A stretch of 64,000 nt of DNA from Petrolisthes cinctipes (GCA_033782935.1 JAWQEG010000167.1:645001-709000); one strand, 5' to 3'; positions 24,721 to 38,400 are shown, numbered from the stretch's first letter. Notes: generated from the sequence alone by a model not told the origin. Numbers and translations: made by a program.

Positions 24721-26230
24721 TAGAATGTTTTGGGCCTATATTTGAAAATACTCTAACCCAGACTAGGCATGTACAGATCGCTTCTGGCACTACAAAATAT
24801 CGAATTTTTGGGTGTTTTGAGCTTGAATTTGAGATATAAACGGGTACTGAAGATGCATGAACATATCGACTTTTCGGCCACTAAAATATCGATTTTAAGC
24901 ATGTTTTGGGTCTGTATCTTGAAAACATTCTAACTAGGAGTAGGCATGTACAGATCGCTTCTAGGACAAAAAAATATCGAATTTTCGGGAGTTTTGAGCT
25001 TGAATTTGAGATATAAACGGGTACAGAAGATGCATGCACATATCGACTTTGGACACTTAAAATATCTATTTTTAGCATGTTTTGAGCCTATATTTTGAAA
25101 ACATTCTAGCACTGAGTAGGCATTCACAGATCGCTTCTGGGATCCAAAAATATCGAATTTTCGGGTGTTGTGAGGTTGAATTTGAAATATAAACGAGTGC
25201 AGAAGATTCATACACATATTAACTTTGGGCACATAAAATATCGATTTTCAGCATGTTTTGGCCCTGTATCTGAGTAGGCATGTACCGATCGCTTCTAGGA
25301 CCCCAAAATATCGAATTTTCGGGTGTTTTGAGGTTGAATTTGAGATATAAACGAGTGCAGAAGATGCATGCACATATAGACTTTTGGGCACCTAAAATAT
25401 CGATTTTCTGTATGTTTTGGGCCTGTATTTTGAAAATACTCTAACACGGAGTAGGTATGTACAGATCGCTTCTGGGACCCCAAAATATCGAATTTTCGGG
25501 TGTTTTGGGCCTGAATTTGAGATATCGACTTTGGGCACCTAAAATTTCGATTTTTAGCATGTTTTGAGCCTATATTTGAAAATACTCTAACACAGAGTAG
25601 GCATGTACAGATCGCTTCTGGCACTCCAAATTATCGAATTTTCGGGTGTTTTGAGCCTGAATTTGAGATATAAACGGGTACTGAAGATGCATGAACATAT
25701 CGACTTTTGGGCCACTAAAATATCGATTTTGAGCATGTTTTGGGTATGTATCTTGAGAACATTATAACTAGGAGTAGGCATGTACAGATCGCTTCTAGGA
25801 CAAAAAATACCGAATTTTCGGGTGTTTTGAGCGTGATTTTGAGATATAAACGGGTACAGAAGATGCATACACATATCGACTTTGGACACTTAAAATACCT
25901 ATTTTTAGCATGTTTTGAACCCATATTTTGAAAACATTCTAGCACTGAGTCGGCATGTACAGATCGCTTCTGGGACCCAAAAATATCGATTTTTCGGGTG
26001 TTTTGAGGTTAAATTTGAGATGTAACGAGTGCAGAAGATGCATACGCATATTAACTTTGGGCACCTAAAATATCGATTTTCAGCATGTTTTGGGCCTGTA
26101 TCTGAGTAGGCTTGTACAGATCGCTTCTGGGACCCAAAAATATCGAATTTTCGGGTGTTTGGAGCCTGAATTTGAGATATAAACAGGTACAGAAGATGCA
26201 TTCACATATCGACTTTTGGCCACCTAAAAG
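24721..26230 (+). repeat. 834-bp HOR, one full copy and a diverging second copy
   Basis: The rare word CTTCTGGCACT occurs at 24,781 and 25,615. GGTACTGAAGATGCATGAAC, the GGCCACTAAAATATCG half-A start and a 159-type monomer also repeat at 834 bp. Similarity fades near 26,230. Confidence 0.8.
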
Positions 26231-26430
26231 TTCGATTTTCAGTATGATATGGGCCTATATTTTGAAAATATTTTTGCACTAAGTAGGTAAGTACAGATTA
26301 CTTCTGGGACCCCAAAATATCGAATTTTCGGGTGTTTTGATCCTGAATTTATGATATAAATGGGTACAAAAGATGCTTGCACATATCATCTTTGGACATT
26401 CAAAATATCGATTTTTAGCATGTTTTAAGC

Positions 26431-26442
26431 ATATATATATAT
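26431..26442. repeat. Small (AT)n expansion inside a half A
   Basis: The usual GAGCCTATATTTTG is replaced by AAGCATATATATATATTTTG, which lengthens the alternating AT run. It is the only such microsatellite growth I noticed in the window. Confidence 0.8.
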
Positions 26443-26959
26443 TTTGAAAACATTCTAGCACTGACTAGGCATGTACAGTTCGCTTCTGGGACCCCAAAAA
26501 TATCGAATTTTTGGGTGTTTTGAGGTTGAATTTGGGATATAAATGGGTGCATAAGATGCATACACATATTGACTTTGGTCACCTAAAATATCGATTTTCA
26601 GTATGTTTTGGGCCTGTATATTGAAAATACTCTAACACGGAGTAGCAATGTACAGTTCGCTTCTGGGAACCCAAAATATCGGTTTTTCGGGTGTTTTCAG
26701 CCTGAATTAGAGATATAAACGGGTACAGAAGATGCATGCACATATTGACTTTTGGGCACCTAAAATATCGATTTTGAGCATGTTTTGGGTCTGTATCTTG
26801 AAAACATTCTAACTAGGAGTAGGCATGTACAGATCGCGTCTAGAATCCAAAAATTCCGAATTTTCGGTTGTTTTGAGCCTGAATTTGAAATATAAACGGG
26901 TACAGATGATGCATGCACATTTTGACTTTGGGCACCTAAAATATAGATTTTCAGCATGT

Positions 26960-27010
26960 TTTGGGCCTGTATTTTGAAAATATCGAATTTTCGGGTGTTT
27001 TGAGCCTTAA
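26960..27010 (+). repeat. Fused half-monomer: A joined directly to B by a 49-bp deletion
   Basis: Half A runs GTATTTTGAAAATA and continues straight into TCGAATTTTCGGG of half B, so the usual 49 bases between them are missing. Both original flanks contain AAAATA (GAAAATA in A, CCAAAATA in B), so a 6-base microhomology deletion between the two halves is the simplest reading. Confidence 0.85.
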
Positions 27011-27660
27011 TTTGAGATATAAACGGGTACTGAAGATGCATTCACATATCGACTTTTGGGCACCTAAAATATCGATTTTGAGCATGTTTTCGGTCTGTAT
27101 CTTGAAAACATTCTCACTAGGTGTAGGCATGTACAGTTCGCTTCTAGGTCCCAAAATACCGAATTTTCAGGTGTTTTGAACCTGAATTTGAGATATAAAC
27201 GGTTACAGAAGATGCATGTACATATCGACTATAGACACTTAAAATATCGATTTTTAGCATGTTTTCAGCCTTTACTTTGAAAACATTCTAGCACTGAGTA
27301 GGCATGTACAGATCGCTTCTTGGACCCAAAATATCGAATTTTCGGGTGTTTTGAGGTTGAATTTTTGATATAAACGGGTACAGAAGATGCATACACATAT
27401 TGACTTTGGGCACCTAAACTAGCGATTTTCAACATGTTTTGGGCCTGTATTTTGAAAATGCTCTAACACGGAGTAGGCATATACAGATCGCTTCTGGGAT
27501 CCCAAAATATCGAGTTTTCAGGTGTTTTTGGCCTGAATTTGAGATATCGACTTTGGGCACCTAAAATATCGATTTTTAGCATGTTTTGGGCCTATATTTT
27601 GAGAATAATCTAGCACTGAGTAGGCATGTACAAATCGCTTCTGGGACCCAAAAATATCGA
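26985..27660 (+). repeat. Long-range duplicate block, left member
   Basis: It shares a series of rare words with 46,651-47,327 in the same order: CTCACTAGGTGTAGGC, TTTCAGCCTTTACTTTG, CTAAACTAGCGATTTTC, GAAAATGCTCTAAC, GAGTTTTCAGGTGTTTTTGG, GAAAATAATCTAGC or AATAATCTGGC, and GTACAAATCG. The offset is 19,666-19,667 bp across the block. Confidence 0.85.
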
Positions 27661-28050
27661 ATTTTTGGATGTTTTGAGGTTGAATTTGGAATATAAACGG
27701 GTACTGAAGATGCATGCACATATCAACTTTTGGGCACCTAAAATATCGATTTTGAGCATGTTTTGGGTCTGTATCTTGAAAACATTCTAGCACTGAGTAG
27801 GCATGTACAGATCGCTTCTGGGACCCTAAAATATCGAATTTTAGGGTGTTTTGAGGTTGAATTTGAGATATAAACGGGTACAGAAGATGCATGCACATAT
27901 CGACTTTTGGGCACCTAAAAGATCGATTTTCAGTATGTTTTGGGCCTGTATTTTGAAAATACTCTAACACGGAGTAGGCATGTACAGATCGCTTCTGGGA
28001 CCCCAAAATATCGAATTTTAGGGTATTTTGGGCCTGAATTTGATATATCG

Positions 28051-29040
28051 ACTCTAGGCACCTAAAATATCGATTTTTAGCATGTTTTGGGTCTATATTT
28101 TGAAAATATTCTAGCAATGAGTAGGCATGTGCAGATCGCTTCAGGGACCCAAAAATATCGAATTTTCGGGTGTTTTTAACCTGAATTAGAGATATAAACG
28201 GGTACAGAAGATGCATGCACATATAGACTTTTATGCACCTAAAAGATCAATTTTCAGTATGTTTTCGGCCTGTATTTTGAAAATACTCTAATACGGAGTA
28301 GGCATGTACAGATCGCTTCTGGGACCCCAAAATATCGAATTTTCGGGTGTTTTGGGCCTGAATTTGTGATATCGACTTTGGGCACATAAAAATATTGATT
28401 TTTAGCATGTTTTGGGACTATATTTTGAAAATATTCTAGCAGTGAGTAGGCATGTACAGATCGCTTCTGGGACCCCAAAATATCGAATTTTTGGGTGTTT
28501 TGACCCTGAATTTGATATATAAACGGGTACTGAAGATGCATGCACATATCAACTTTTGGGCACCTAAAATATCGATTTTGAGCATGTTTTGGGTCTGTAT
28601 CATGAAAACATTCTAACTAGGAGTAGGCATGTACATATCGCTTCTAGGACCCAAAAATACCGAATTTTCGAGTGTTTTGAGCCTGAATTTAAGATATAAA
28701 CGGTTACAGAAGATCGACTTTTGACACTAAAAATATCGATTTTTAGCATATTTTGAGCCTATATTTTGAAAACATTCTAGCTCTGAGTAGGCATGTACAG
28801 ATCGCTTCTGGGACCCTAAAATATCGAATTTTAGGGTGTTTTAAAGTTTAATTTGATATATAAACGGGTACAGAAGATGCATGCACATATCGACTTTTGG
28901 GCATCTAAAAGATCGATTTTCAGTATGTTTTGGGCCTGTATTTCGAAAATACTCTAACACGGAGTAGGCATGTACAGATCGCTTCTGGGACCCCAAAATA
29001 TCGAATTTTCGGGTGTTTTGGGCCTGAATTTGATATATCG
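28051..29040 (+). repeat. HOR family 4, first 1-kb unit (990 bp, diverged)
   Basis: The marker ACTCTAGGCACC occurs at 28,051, 29,041, 30,041, 31,041, 32,041 and 33,041. This first unit is 10 bp shorter and includes the GAAGATCGACTTTTGACAC junction deletion near 28,709. Its right part pairs with 51,099-51,600. Confidence 0.82.
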
Positions 29041-31040
29041 ACTCTAGGCACCTAAAATATCGATTTTTAGCATGTTTTGGGACTATATTTTGAAAATATT
29101 CTAGCAGTGAGTAGGCATGTACAGATCGCTTCTGGGACCCCAAAATATCGAATTTTTGGGTGTTTTGACCCTGAATTTGATTTATAAACGGGTACTGAAG
29201 ATGCATGCACATATCGACTTTTAGGCACCTAAAATATCGATTTTGAGCATGTTTTGGGTCTGTATCTTGAAAACATTCTAACTAGTAGTAGGCATGTACA
29301 TATCGCTTCTAGGACCAAAACATACCGAATTTTCGGGTGTTTTGAGCCTGAATTTAAGATATAAACGGGTACAGAAGATCGACTTTGGACACTAAAAATA
29401 TCGATTTTTAGCATGTTTTGAGCCTATATTTTGAAAATGTTCTAGCACTGAGTAGGCATGTACAGATCGCTTTTGGGACCCCAAAATATCGAATTTTCGG
29501 GTGTTTGGAGCCTGAATTTGAGATATAAACGGGTACAGAAGATGCAAGCACATATCGACTTTTGGGCACCTAAAATATCGATTTTCAGTATGTTTTGGGC
29601 CTTTATTTTTAAAATACTCTAATACGGAGTAGGCATGTACATATCGCTTCTGGGACTCCAAAATATCGAATTTTCGGGTGTTTTGAGCCTGAATTTGAGA
29701 TATAAACGGGTACAGAAGATGCATGCACATATTGACTTTGGGCACCTAAAATATCGATTTTCAGCATGTTTTAGGCCTGTATCTGAATAGGCCAGTACAG
29801 ATCGCTTCTGGGACCCCAAAATATCGAATTTCCGGGTGTTTGGAACCTGAATTTGAGATATAAACGGGTACAGAAGATGCATGCACATATCGACTTTTAT
29901 GCACCTAAAAGATCAATTTTCAGTATGTTTTGGGCCTGTATTTTGAAAATACTCTAATACGGAGTAGGCATGTACAGATCGCTTCTGGGACCCCAAAATA
30001 TCGAATTTTCGGGTGTTTTGGGCCTGAATTTGATATATCGACTCTAGGCACCTAAAATATCGATTTTTAGCATGTTTTGGGTCTATATTTTGAAAATATT
30101 CTAGCACTAAGTAGGCATGTGCAGATTGCTTCTGGGACCCCAAAATATCGAATTTTTGGGTGTTTTGAGTCTGAATTTGAGATATAAACGGGTACTGAAG
30201 AAGCATGCACATATCAACTTTTGTGCACCTAAAATATCAATTTTGAGCATGTTTTGGGTATGTATCTTGAAAACATTCTAACTAGTAGTAGGCATGTACA
30301 TATCGCGTCTAGGACCAAAAAATACCGAATTTTCGGGTGTTTTGAGCCAGAATTTAAGATATAAACGGGTACAGAAGATCTTCTTTGGACACTAAAAATA
30401 TCGATTTTTAGCATGTTTTGAGCCTATATTTTGAAAACATTCTAGCACTGAGTAGGCATGTACAGATCGCTTCTGGGGCCAAAAAATATCAAATTTTCGG
30501 GTGTTTTGGGGTTGAATTTGGGATATAAACGGTTGCAGAAGATGCATACACATATTGACTTTGGGCACCTAAAATATCGATTTTCAGCATGTTTTGGGCC
30601 TTTATCTGAATAGCCATGTACAGATCGCTTCTGGGACCCCAAAATATCGAATTTCCGGGTGTTTGGAAACTGAATTTAAGATATAAACGGGTACAGAAGA
30701 TGCACGCACATTTTGACTTTAGGGCACCTAAAAAATCGTTTTTCAGTATGTTTTGGGCCAGTATTTTGAAAATACTCTATCACGGAGTAAGCATGTACAT
30801 ATCGCTTCTGGGACTCCAAAATATCGAATTTTCGGGTGTTTTGAGCCTGAATTTGATATATAAACGGGTACAGAAGATTCATGCACATATCGACTTTTGG
30901 GCACCTAAAAGATCGATTTTTAGTATGTTTTGGGCCTGTATTTCGAAAATACTCTAACACAGAGTAGGCATGTACAGATCGCTTCTGGAACCCCAAAATA
31001 TCGAATTTTCTGGTGTTTTGGGCCTGAATTTGATATATCG
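29041..31040 (+). repeat. HOR family 4, 2,000-bp super-unit, copy 1
   Basis: Two unlike 1-kb units (29,041-30,040 and 30,041-31,040) form a 2,000-bp super-unit that is repeated almost unchanged in 31,041-33,040. I noticed only about five differences between the super-units, such as CAAAACATACCG against CAAAAAATACCG near 29,310/31,317 and GCAGATTGC against GCAGATCGC near 30,121/32,121. The two 1-kb halves within a super-unit are much less alike. Confidence 0.92.
29236..29399 (+). repeat. Type monomer, shortened ~164 bp (B/A junction deletion)
   Basis: The junction reads GGTACAGAAGATCGACTTTGG, so 12 bases of the GCATGCACATAT junction between half B and the next half A are missing. The following half A carries GACACTAAAAATATCG. 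The same junction occurs near 28,709, 31,374, 33,531, 34,407, 50,402 and 51,402, and in the altered form GAAGATCTTCTTTGG near 30,376 and 32,376. It is confined to about 28-34 kb and 50-51.5 kb and therefore marks related array domains. Confidence 0.85.
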
Positions 31041-33040
31041 ACTCTAGGCACCTAAAATATCGATTTTTAGCTTGTTTTGGGACTATATTTTGAAAATATT
31101 CTAGCAGTGAGTAGGCATGTACAGATCGCTTCTGGGACCCCAAAATATCGAATTTTTGGGTGTTTTGACCCTGAATTTGATTTATAAACGGGTACTGAAG
31201 ATGCATGCACATATCGACTTTTAGGCACCTAAAATATCGATTTTGAGCATGTTTTGGGTCTGTATCTTGAAAACATTCTAACTAGTAGTAGGCATGTACA
31301 TATCGCTTCTAGGACCAAAAAATACCGAATTTTCGGGTGTTTTGAGCCTGAATTTAAGATATAAACGGGTACAGAAGATCGACTTTGGACACTAAAAATA
31401 TCGATTTTTAGCATGTTTTGAGCCTATATTTTGAAAATGTTCTAGCACTGAGTAGGCATGTACAGATCGCTTTTGGGACCCCAAAATATCGAATTTTCGG
31501 GTGTTTGGAGCCTGAATTTGAGATATAAACGGGTACAGAAGATGCAAGCACATATCGACTTTTGGGCACCTAAAATATCGATTTTCAGTATGTTTTGGGC
31601 CTTTATTTTTAAAATACTCTAATACGGAGTAGGCATGTACATATCGCTTCTGGGACTCCAAAATATCGAATTTTCGGGTGTTTTGAGCCTGAATTTGAGA
31701 TATAAACGGGTACAGAAGATGCATGCACATATTGACTTTGGGCACCTAAAATATCGATTTTCAGCATGTTTTAGGCCTGTATCTGAATAGGCCAGTACAG
31801 ATCGCTTCTGGGACCCCAAAATATCGAATTTCCGGGTGTTTGGAACCTGAATTTGAGATATAAACGGGTACAGAAGATGCATGCACATATCGACTTTTAT
31901 GCACCTAAAAGATCAATTTTCAGTATGTTTTGGGCCTGTATTTTGAAAATACTCTAATACGGAGTAGGCATGTACAGATCGCTTCTGGGACCCCAAAATA
32001 TCGAATTTTCGGGTGTTTTGGGCCTGAATTTGATATATCGACTCTAGGCACCTAAAATATCGATTTTTAGCATGTTTTGGGTCTATATTTTGAAAATATT
32101 CTAGCACTAAGTAGGCATGTGCAGATCGCTTCTGGGACCCCAAAATATCGAATTTTTGGGTGTTTTGAGTCTGAATTTGAGATATAAACGGGTACTGAAG
32201 AAGCATGCACATATCAACTTTTGTGCACCTAAAATATCAATTTTGAGCATGTTTTGGGTATGTATCTTGAAAACATTCTAACTAGTAGTAGGCATGTACA
32301 TATCGCGTCTAGGACCAAAAAATACCGAATTTTCGGGTGTTTTGAGCCAGAATTTAAGATATAAACGGGTACAGAAGATCTTCTTTGGACACTAAAAATA
32401 TCGATTTTTAGCATGTTTTGAGCCTATATTTTGAAAACATTCTAGCACTGAGTAGGCATGTACAGATCGCTTCTGGGGCCAAAAAATATCAAATTTTCGG
32501 GTGTTTTGGGGTTGAATTTGGGATATAAACGGTTGCAGAAGATGCATACACATATTGACTTTGGGCACCTAAAATATCGATTTTCAGCATGTTTTGGGCC
32601 TTTATCTGAATAGCCATGTACAGATCGCTTCTGGGACCCCAAAATATCGAATTTCCGGGTGTTTGGAAACTGAATTTAAGATATAAACGGGTACAGAAGA
32701 TGCACGCACATTTTGACTTTAGGGCACCTAAAAAATCGTTTTTCAGTATGTTTTGGGCCAGTATTTTGAAAATACTCTATCACGGAGTAAGCATGTACAT
32801 ATCGCTTCTGGGACTCCAAAATATCGAATTTTCGGGTGTTTTGAGCCTGAATTTGATATATAAACGGGTACAGAAGATTCATGCACATATCGACTTTTGG
32901 GCACCTAAAAGATCGATTTTTAGTATGTTTTGGGCCTGTATTTCGAAAATACTCTAACACAGAGTAGGCATGTACAGATCGCTTCTGGAACCCCAAAATA
33001 TCGAATTTTCGGGTGTTTTGGGGTTGAATTTGATATATCG
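31041..33040 (+). repeat. HOR family 4, 2,000-bp super-unit, copy 2
   Basis: This is the near-identical partner of the preceding 2,000 bp. The last ~40 bases diverge (GGGGTTGAATTTGATATATCG against GGCCTGAATTTGATATATCG), which marks the right border of the recent duplication. Confidence 0.92.
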
Positions 33041-35460
33041 ACTCTAGGCACCTAAAATATCGATTTTCAGCATGTTTTGGGACTATATTTTGAAAATGTT
33101 CTGGCACTGTGTAGGCATGTACAGATCGCTTTTGAGACCCCAAAATATCAAATTTTCGGGTGTTTGTAGCCTGAATTTGAGATATAAACGGGTACAGAAG
33201 ATGGAAGCACATATCGACTTTTGGGCACCTAAAAGATCGATTTTCAGTATGTTTTGGGCCTGTATTATGAAAATACTCTAATACGGAGTAGGCATGTACA
33301 TATCGCTTCTGGGACTCCAAAATATCGAATTTTCGGGTGTTTTGAGCCTGAATTTGAGATATAAACGGATACAGAAGATGCATGCACATATTGACTTTGG
33401 GCACCTAAAATATCGATTTTCAGCATGTTTTGGGCCTGTATCTGAATAGGCCAGTACAGATCGCTTCTGGGACCCTAAAATATCGAATTTCCGGGTGTTT
33501 AGAACCTGAATTTGAGATTTAACGGGTACAGAAGATCGACTTTTGACACTAAAAATATCGATTTTTAGCATGTTTTGAGCCTATATTTCAAAAACATTCT
33601 AGCACTGAGTAGGCATGTACAGATCGCTTCTGGGAGCCAAAAATATCGAATTTTCGAGTGTTTTGAGGTTGAATTTGAGATATAAACGGGTACAGAAGAT
33701 GCATGCACATATCGACTTTTGGGCACCTAAAAGATCGATTTTTAGTATGCTTTGGGCCTGTATTTAAAACAAATACTCTAACACGGAGTAGGCCTGTGGA
33801 GATCGCTTCTGGAACCTCAAAATATCGAATTTTCGAATATTTTGAGCTTGAATTTGAGATATAAACGGGTACAGAAGATGCATGCACATATCGACTTTGG
33901 ACACTTAAAATATCGATTTTTTGCATGTTTTCAGCCTATATTTTGAAAACATTCTAGCACTGAGTAGGCATGTACAGATCGCTTCTGGGACGCAAAAAAT
34001 ATCGAATTTTCGGGTGTTTTGAAGTTGAATTTGGGATATAAACGGGTGCAGAAGATGCATACACATATTGACTTTGGGCACCTAAAAGATCGATTTTCAG
34101 CATGTTTTGTGCCTGTATTTAAAGAAATACACTAACACGGGGTAAGCATGTATCGATCGCTTCTGGGACCTCAAAATATCGAATTTTCGGGTGTTTTGAG
34201 CCTGAATTTGAGATATAAACGGGTACTGAAGATGCATGCACATTTCAACTTTTGGGCACCTAAAATATCGATTTTGAGCATGTTTTGGGTCTGTATCTTG
34301 AAAACATTCTAACTAGGAGTAGGCATGTACATATCGCTTGTAGGACCCAAAAATATCGAATTTTCGGATTTTTTGAGCCTGAATTTCAGATATAAAAGGG
34401 TACAGAAGATCGACTTTGGACACTAAAAATATCGATTTTTAGCATGTTTTGAGCCTATATTTTGATAACATTCTAGCACTGAGTAGGCATGTACAGATAG
34501 CTTCTGGGACCCAAAAATATCGAATTTTTGAGTGTTTTGAGGTTGAATTTGAGATATAAACGGGTACAGATGATGCATGCACATATCGACTTTTGGGCAC
34601 CTAAAAGATCGATTTCAGTATGTTTTGGGCCTATATTTTGAAAATACTCTAACACGGAGTAGGCATGTACAGTTTGCTTCTGGGACCCCAAAATATGGAA
34701 TTTTCGGGTGTTTTGGGCCTGAATTTGAGATATCGACTTTAGGCACCTAAAATATCGATTTTTAGCATGTTTTCGGTCTATATTTTGAAAATATTCTAGC
34801 ACTGAGTAGGCATGTGCAGATCGCTTCAGGGACCCCAAAATATCGAATTTTCGGGTGTTTTAAGCCTGAATTTGAGATATAAACGGGTACTGATGATACA
34901 TGCACATATCGACTTTGGACAATTAAAATATCGATTTTTAGCATGTTTTGAGCCTATATTTTGAAAACATTCTAGCACTGAGTAGGCATGTACAGATCGC
35001 TTCTGGGACCCCAAAATATCGAATTTTCGGGTGTTTTGAGGTTGAAATTGGGATATAAACGGGTGCAGAAGATGCATACACATATTAACTTTGGGCACCT
35101 AAAATATAGATTTTCAACATGTTTTGAGCCAGTGTTTTGAAAATACTCTAACACGGAGTAGGCATGTACAGATCGCTTCTAGGACCCAAAAATACCGAAT
35201 TTTCGGGTGTTTTGAGCCTGAATTTGAGATATAAACGGGTACAGAAGATCCATGCACATATCGACTTTTGACACATAAAATATCGATTTTTAGCATGTTT
35301 TGAGCCTATATTTTGAAAATATTCTAGCACTGAGTAGGCATGTACAGATCGCTTCTGGGATCCAAAAATATAAAATTTTCGGGTGTTTTTAAGGTTGAAT
35401 TTGGGATGCAAACGGGTACAGAAGATGCATACACATATTGACTTTGGGCACTTAAAATAT
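33041..35460 (+). repeat. Degenerate continuation of HOR family 4 and linking monomers
   Basis: It begins as another HOR 4 unit (ACTCTAGGCACC at 33,041; TCTGAATAGGCCAGTACAG near 33,442; GAAGATCGAC near 33,531), then becomes irregular. Rare words CTGTGGAGATCG near 33,795 and GTGCAGATCGCTTCAGGG at 34,814 recur in the 51.8-52.7 kb region. No gene or unique sequence is present. Confidence 0.78.
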
Positions 35461-38400
35461 CGATTTTCAAAATGTTTTGGGCCTGTATCTGACTAGGCAT
35501 GTACAGATCGCTTCTGGGAAACCAAAATATCAAATTTTCGGGTGTTTGGAGCTGAAATTGAAATATAAACGGGTACAGAAGATGCATGCTCATATCGACT
35601 TTTGGGAACCTAAAAGATCGATTTTCAGTATATTTTGGGCCTGTATTTTGAAAATACTCTAACACGGAGTAGGCATGTACAGATCGCATCTGGGACCCCA
35701 AAATAACGAATTTTCGGGTGTTTTGAGCCTGAATTTAAAATATATAAACTGGTACAGAAGATGAATGCGCATATTGACTTTGGGCACCTAAAATATCGAT
35801 TTTCAGCATTTTTTGGGCCCGTATTTTGAAAATACTCTAACACGGAGTAGGCTTGTACAGATCGCTTCTGGGACCTCAAAATATCGATTTTTCGGGTGTT
35901 TTGAGCCTGAATTTAAAATATAAACGTGTACTGAAGATGCATGCACATATCGACTTTTGGGCACCTATAATATCGATTTTGAGAAAGTTTTGTTCTGTAT
36001 CATGAAAACATTCTAACTAGGAGTAGGCATGTACAGATCGCTTCTAGGACTCAAAAATCCCGAAGTTTCGGGTGTTTTGAGCCTGAATTTGAGATATAAA
36101 CGGGTACAGAGAAGATGCAAGCACATATCGACTTTGATCACTTAAAATATCGATGTTTAGCATGGTTTGAGCCTATATTTTGAAAACATTCTAGCACTGA
36201 GTAGGCATGTACAGATCGCTTCTGGGACCCAAAAATATCGAATTTTCGGGTGTTTTGAGGTTGAATTTGGGATATAAACGGGTGAAGAATATGCATACAC
36301 ATATTGACTTTGTACACCTAAAATATCGATTTTCAGCATGTTTTGGGCCTATATCTGAGTAAGCATGTACAGATCGCTTCTGGGACCCCAAAATATCAAA
36401 TATTCGGGTGTTTGGAGCCTGAATTTGGGATATAATCGGATACAGAAGATGCATACACATATTGACTTTGGGCACCTAAAAGATCGATTTTCAGCATGTT
36501 TTTTGCCTGTATTTAAAAAATACTCTAACAAGGATTAGGCATGTACAGATCGCTTTTAGGACCCAAAAATACCGAATTTTCGGGTGTTTTGAGCCTGAAT
36601 TTGAGATATTAACGGGGATAGAAGATCCATGCACATATTGACTTTGGGCACCTAAAAGATCGATTTTTAGCATGTTTTACACCTGTATTAAGAAAATTCT
36701 ATAACACGGGGTAGGCATGTACAGATCGCATCTGCGACCCCACAATATCGAATTATCGGGTGTTTTGAGGTTGAAATTGGGATATAAACGGGTGCAGAAG
36801 ATGCATACACATATTGACTTTGGGCACCTAAAATATCGATTTTCAACATGTTTTGAGCCTGTATTTTGAAAATACTCTAACACGGAGTAGGCATGTACAG
36901 ATCGCTTCTAGGACCCAAAAATACCGAATTTTCGGGTGTTTTGAGCCTGAATTTGAGATATAAACGAGTACAGAAGATCCTTGCACATATCGACTTTGGA
37001 CACATAAAATATCGATTTTTAGCATGTTTTGAGCCTATATTTTGAAAATAATCTAGCACTGAGTAGGCATGTACAGATCGCTTCTGGGACCCCAAAATAT
37101 TGAATTTTCGGGTGTTTGGAGCTGAATTTGAAATATGAACGGGTACAGAAGATGCATGCTCATATCGACTTTTGGGAACCTAAAAGATCGATTTTCAGTA
37201 TATTTTGGGCCTGTATTTTGAAAGTACTCTAACACGGAGTAGGCATGTACAGATCGCATCTGGGACCCCAAAATAACGAATTTTCGGGTGTTTTGAGCCT
37301 GAATTTGAGATATAAACTGGTACAGAAGATGCATGCGCATATTGACTATAAGCACCAAAAATATAGATTTTCAGCATTTTTTGGGCCCGTATTTTGAAAA
37401 TACTCTAACACGGAGTAGGCTTGTACAGATCGCTTCTGGGATCTCAAAATATCGATTTTTCGGGTGTTTTGAGCCTGAATTTAAAATATAAACGTGAACT
37501 GAAGATGCATGCACATATCGACTTTTGGGCACCTATAATATCGATTTTGAGCATGATTTGGTCTGTATCTTGAAAACATTCTAACTAGGAGTAGGCATGT
37601 ACAGATCGCTTCTAGGACCCAAAAATACCGAATTTTCGGGTGTTTTGAGCCTGAATTTGAGATATAAACGGGTACTGAAGATCCATGCACGTATTGACTT
37701 TGGGCACCTAAAATATCGATTTTGAGCATGTTTTGGGTCTGTATCTTGAAAACATTCTAACTAGGACTCGGCATGTGCAGATCGCTTCTGGGACCCCAAA
37801 ATATCGAATTTTCGGGTGTTTGGAGCCTTTATTTGAGATATAAACGGGTACACAAGATGCATGTACATATTGACTTTGGGCACCTAAAAGATCGATTTTC
37901 ATCATGTTTTGGGCCTGTATTTAAAAAATACTCTAACACGGATTAGGCATGTATCGATCGCTTCTGGGACCTCAAAATATCGAATTTTCGGGTGATTTGA
38001 GGTTGAATTTGAAATATAAACAGGAACAGAAGATGCATGCACATATCGACTTTTGGGCACATAAAAGATCGATTTTCAGTATGTTTTGGGCCTGTATTTT
38101 GAAAATACTCTAACATGGAGTAGGCATGTACAGATCGCTTCTGGGACCCCAAAATATCGAATTTTCGGGTGTTTGGGGCCTGAATTTGAGATATAAACGG
38201 GTACAGAAGATGCAGGCACATATTGACTTTGGGCACCTAAAAGATCGATTTTTAGCATGTTTTGCGCCTGTATTCAGAAAATTCTCTAACACGGGGTAGG
38301 CATGTACAGATCGCATCTGCAACCCCACAATATCGAATTTTCGGGTGTTATGAGGTTGAAAATTGGGATATAAACGGGTGCAGAAGATGCATACACATAT
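35461..38400 (+). repeat. HOR family 5, diverged copies (~1.57 kb spacing)
   Basis: The word GGAGCTGAA, a base-loss form of GGAGCCTGAA, occurs at about 35,548, 37,118, 38,686, 40,765 and 42,668, giving spacings of about 1,570, 1,568, 2,079 and 1,903 bp. The first two intervals are shortened versions of the later 2,079-bp unit. One 176-bp monomer is lost near 36,500-36,670 relative to 39,640-39,980, where two neighbouring monomers appear fused. Confidence 0.82.

Larger units (their letters stand above)
26231..28050 (+). repeat. Irregular monomers with private rearrangements
   Basis: Ordinary monomers with several unique events: an (AT)n expansion at 26,431-26,442, a 49-bp internal deletion at 26,977-26,984, and the block 26,985-27,660 that has a distant partner at 46,651-47,327. 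There is no local HOR phase and no gene. Confidence 0.78.

Noticed and set aside
29041..33040. Assembly artefact as the explanation for the near-identical 2,000-bp units
   Set aside because: The copies carry several distinct substitutions and different flanks, which favours real copies, although only long reads could settle it. The same reasoning is weaker for the 2,555-bp pair.
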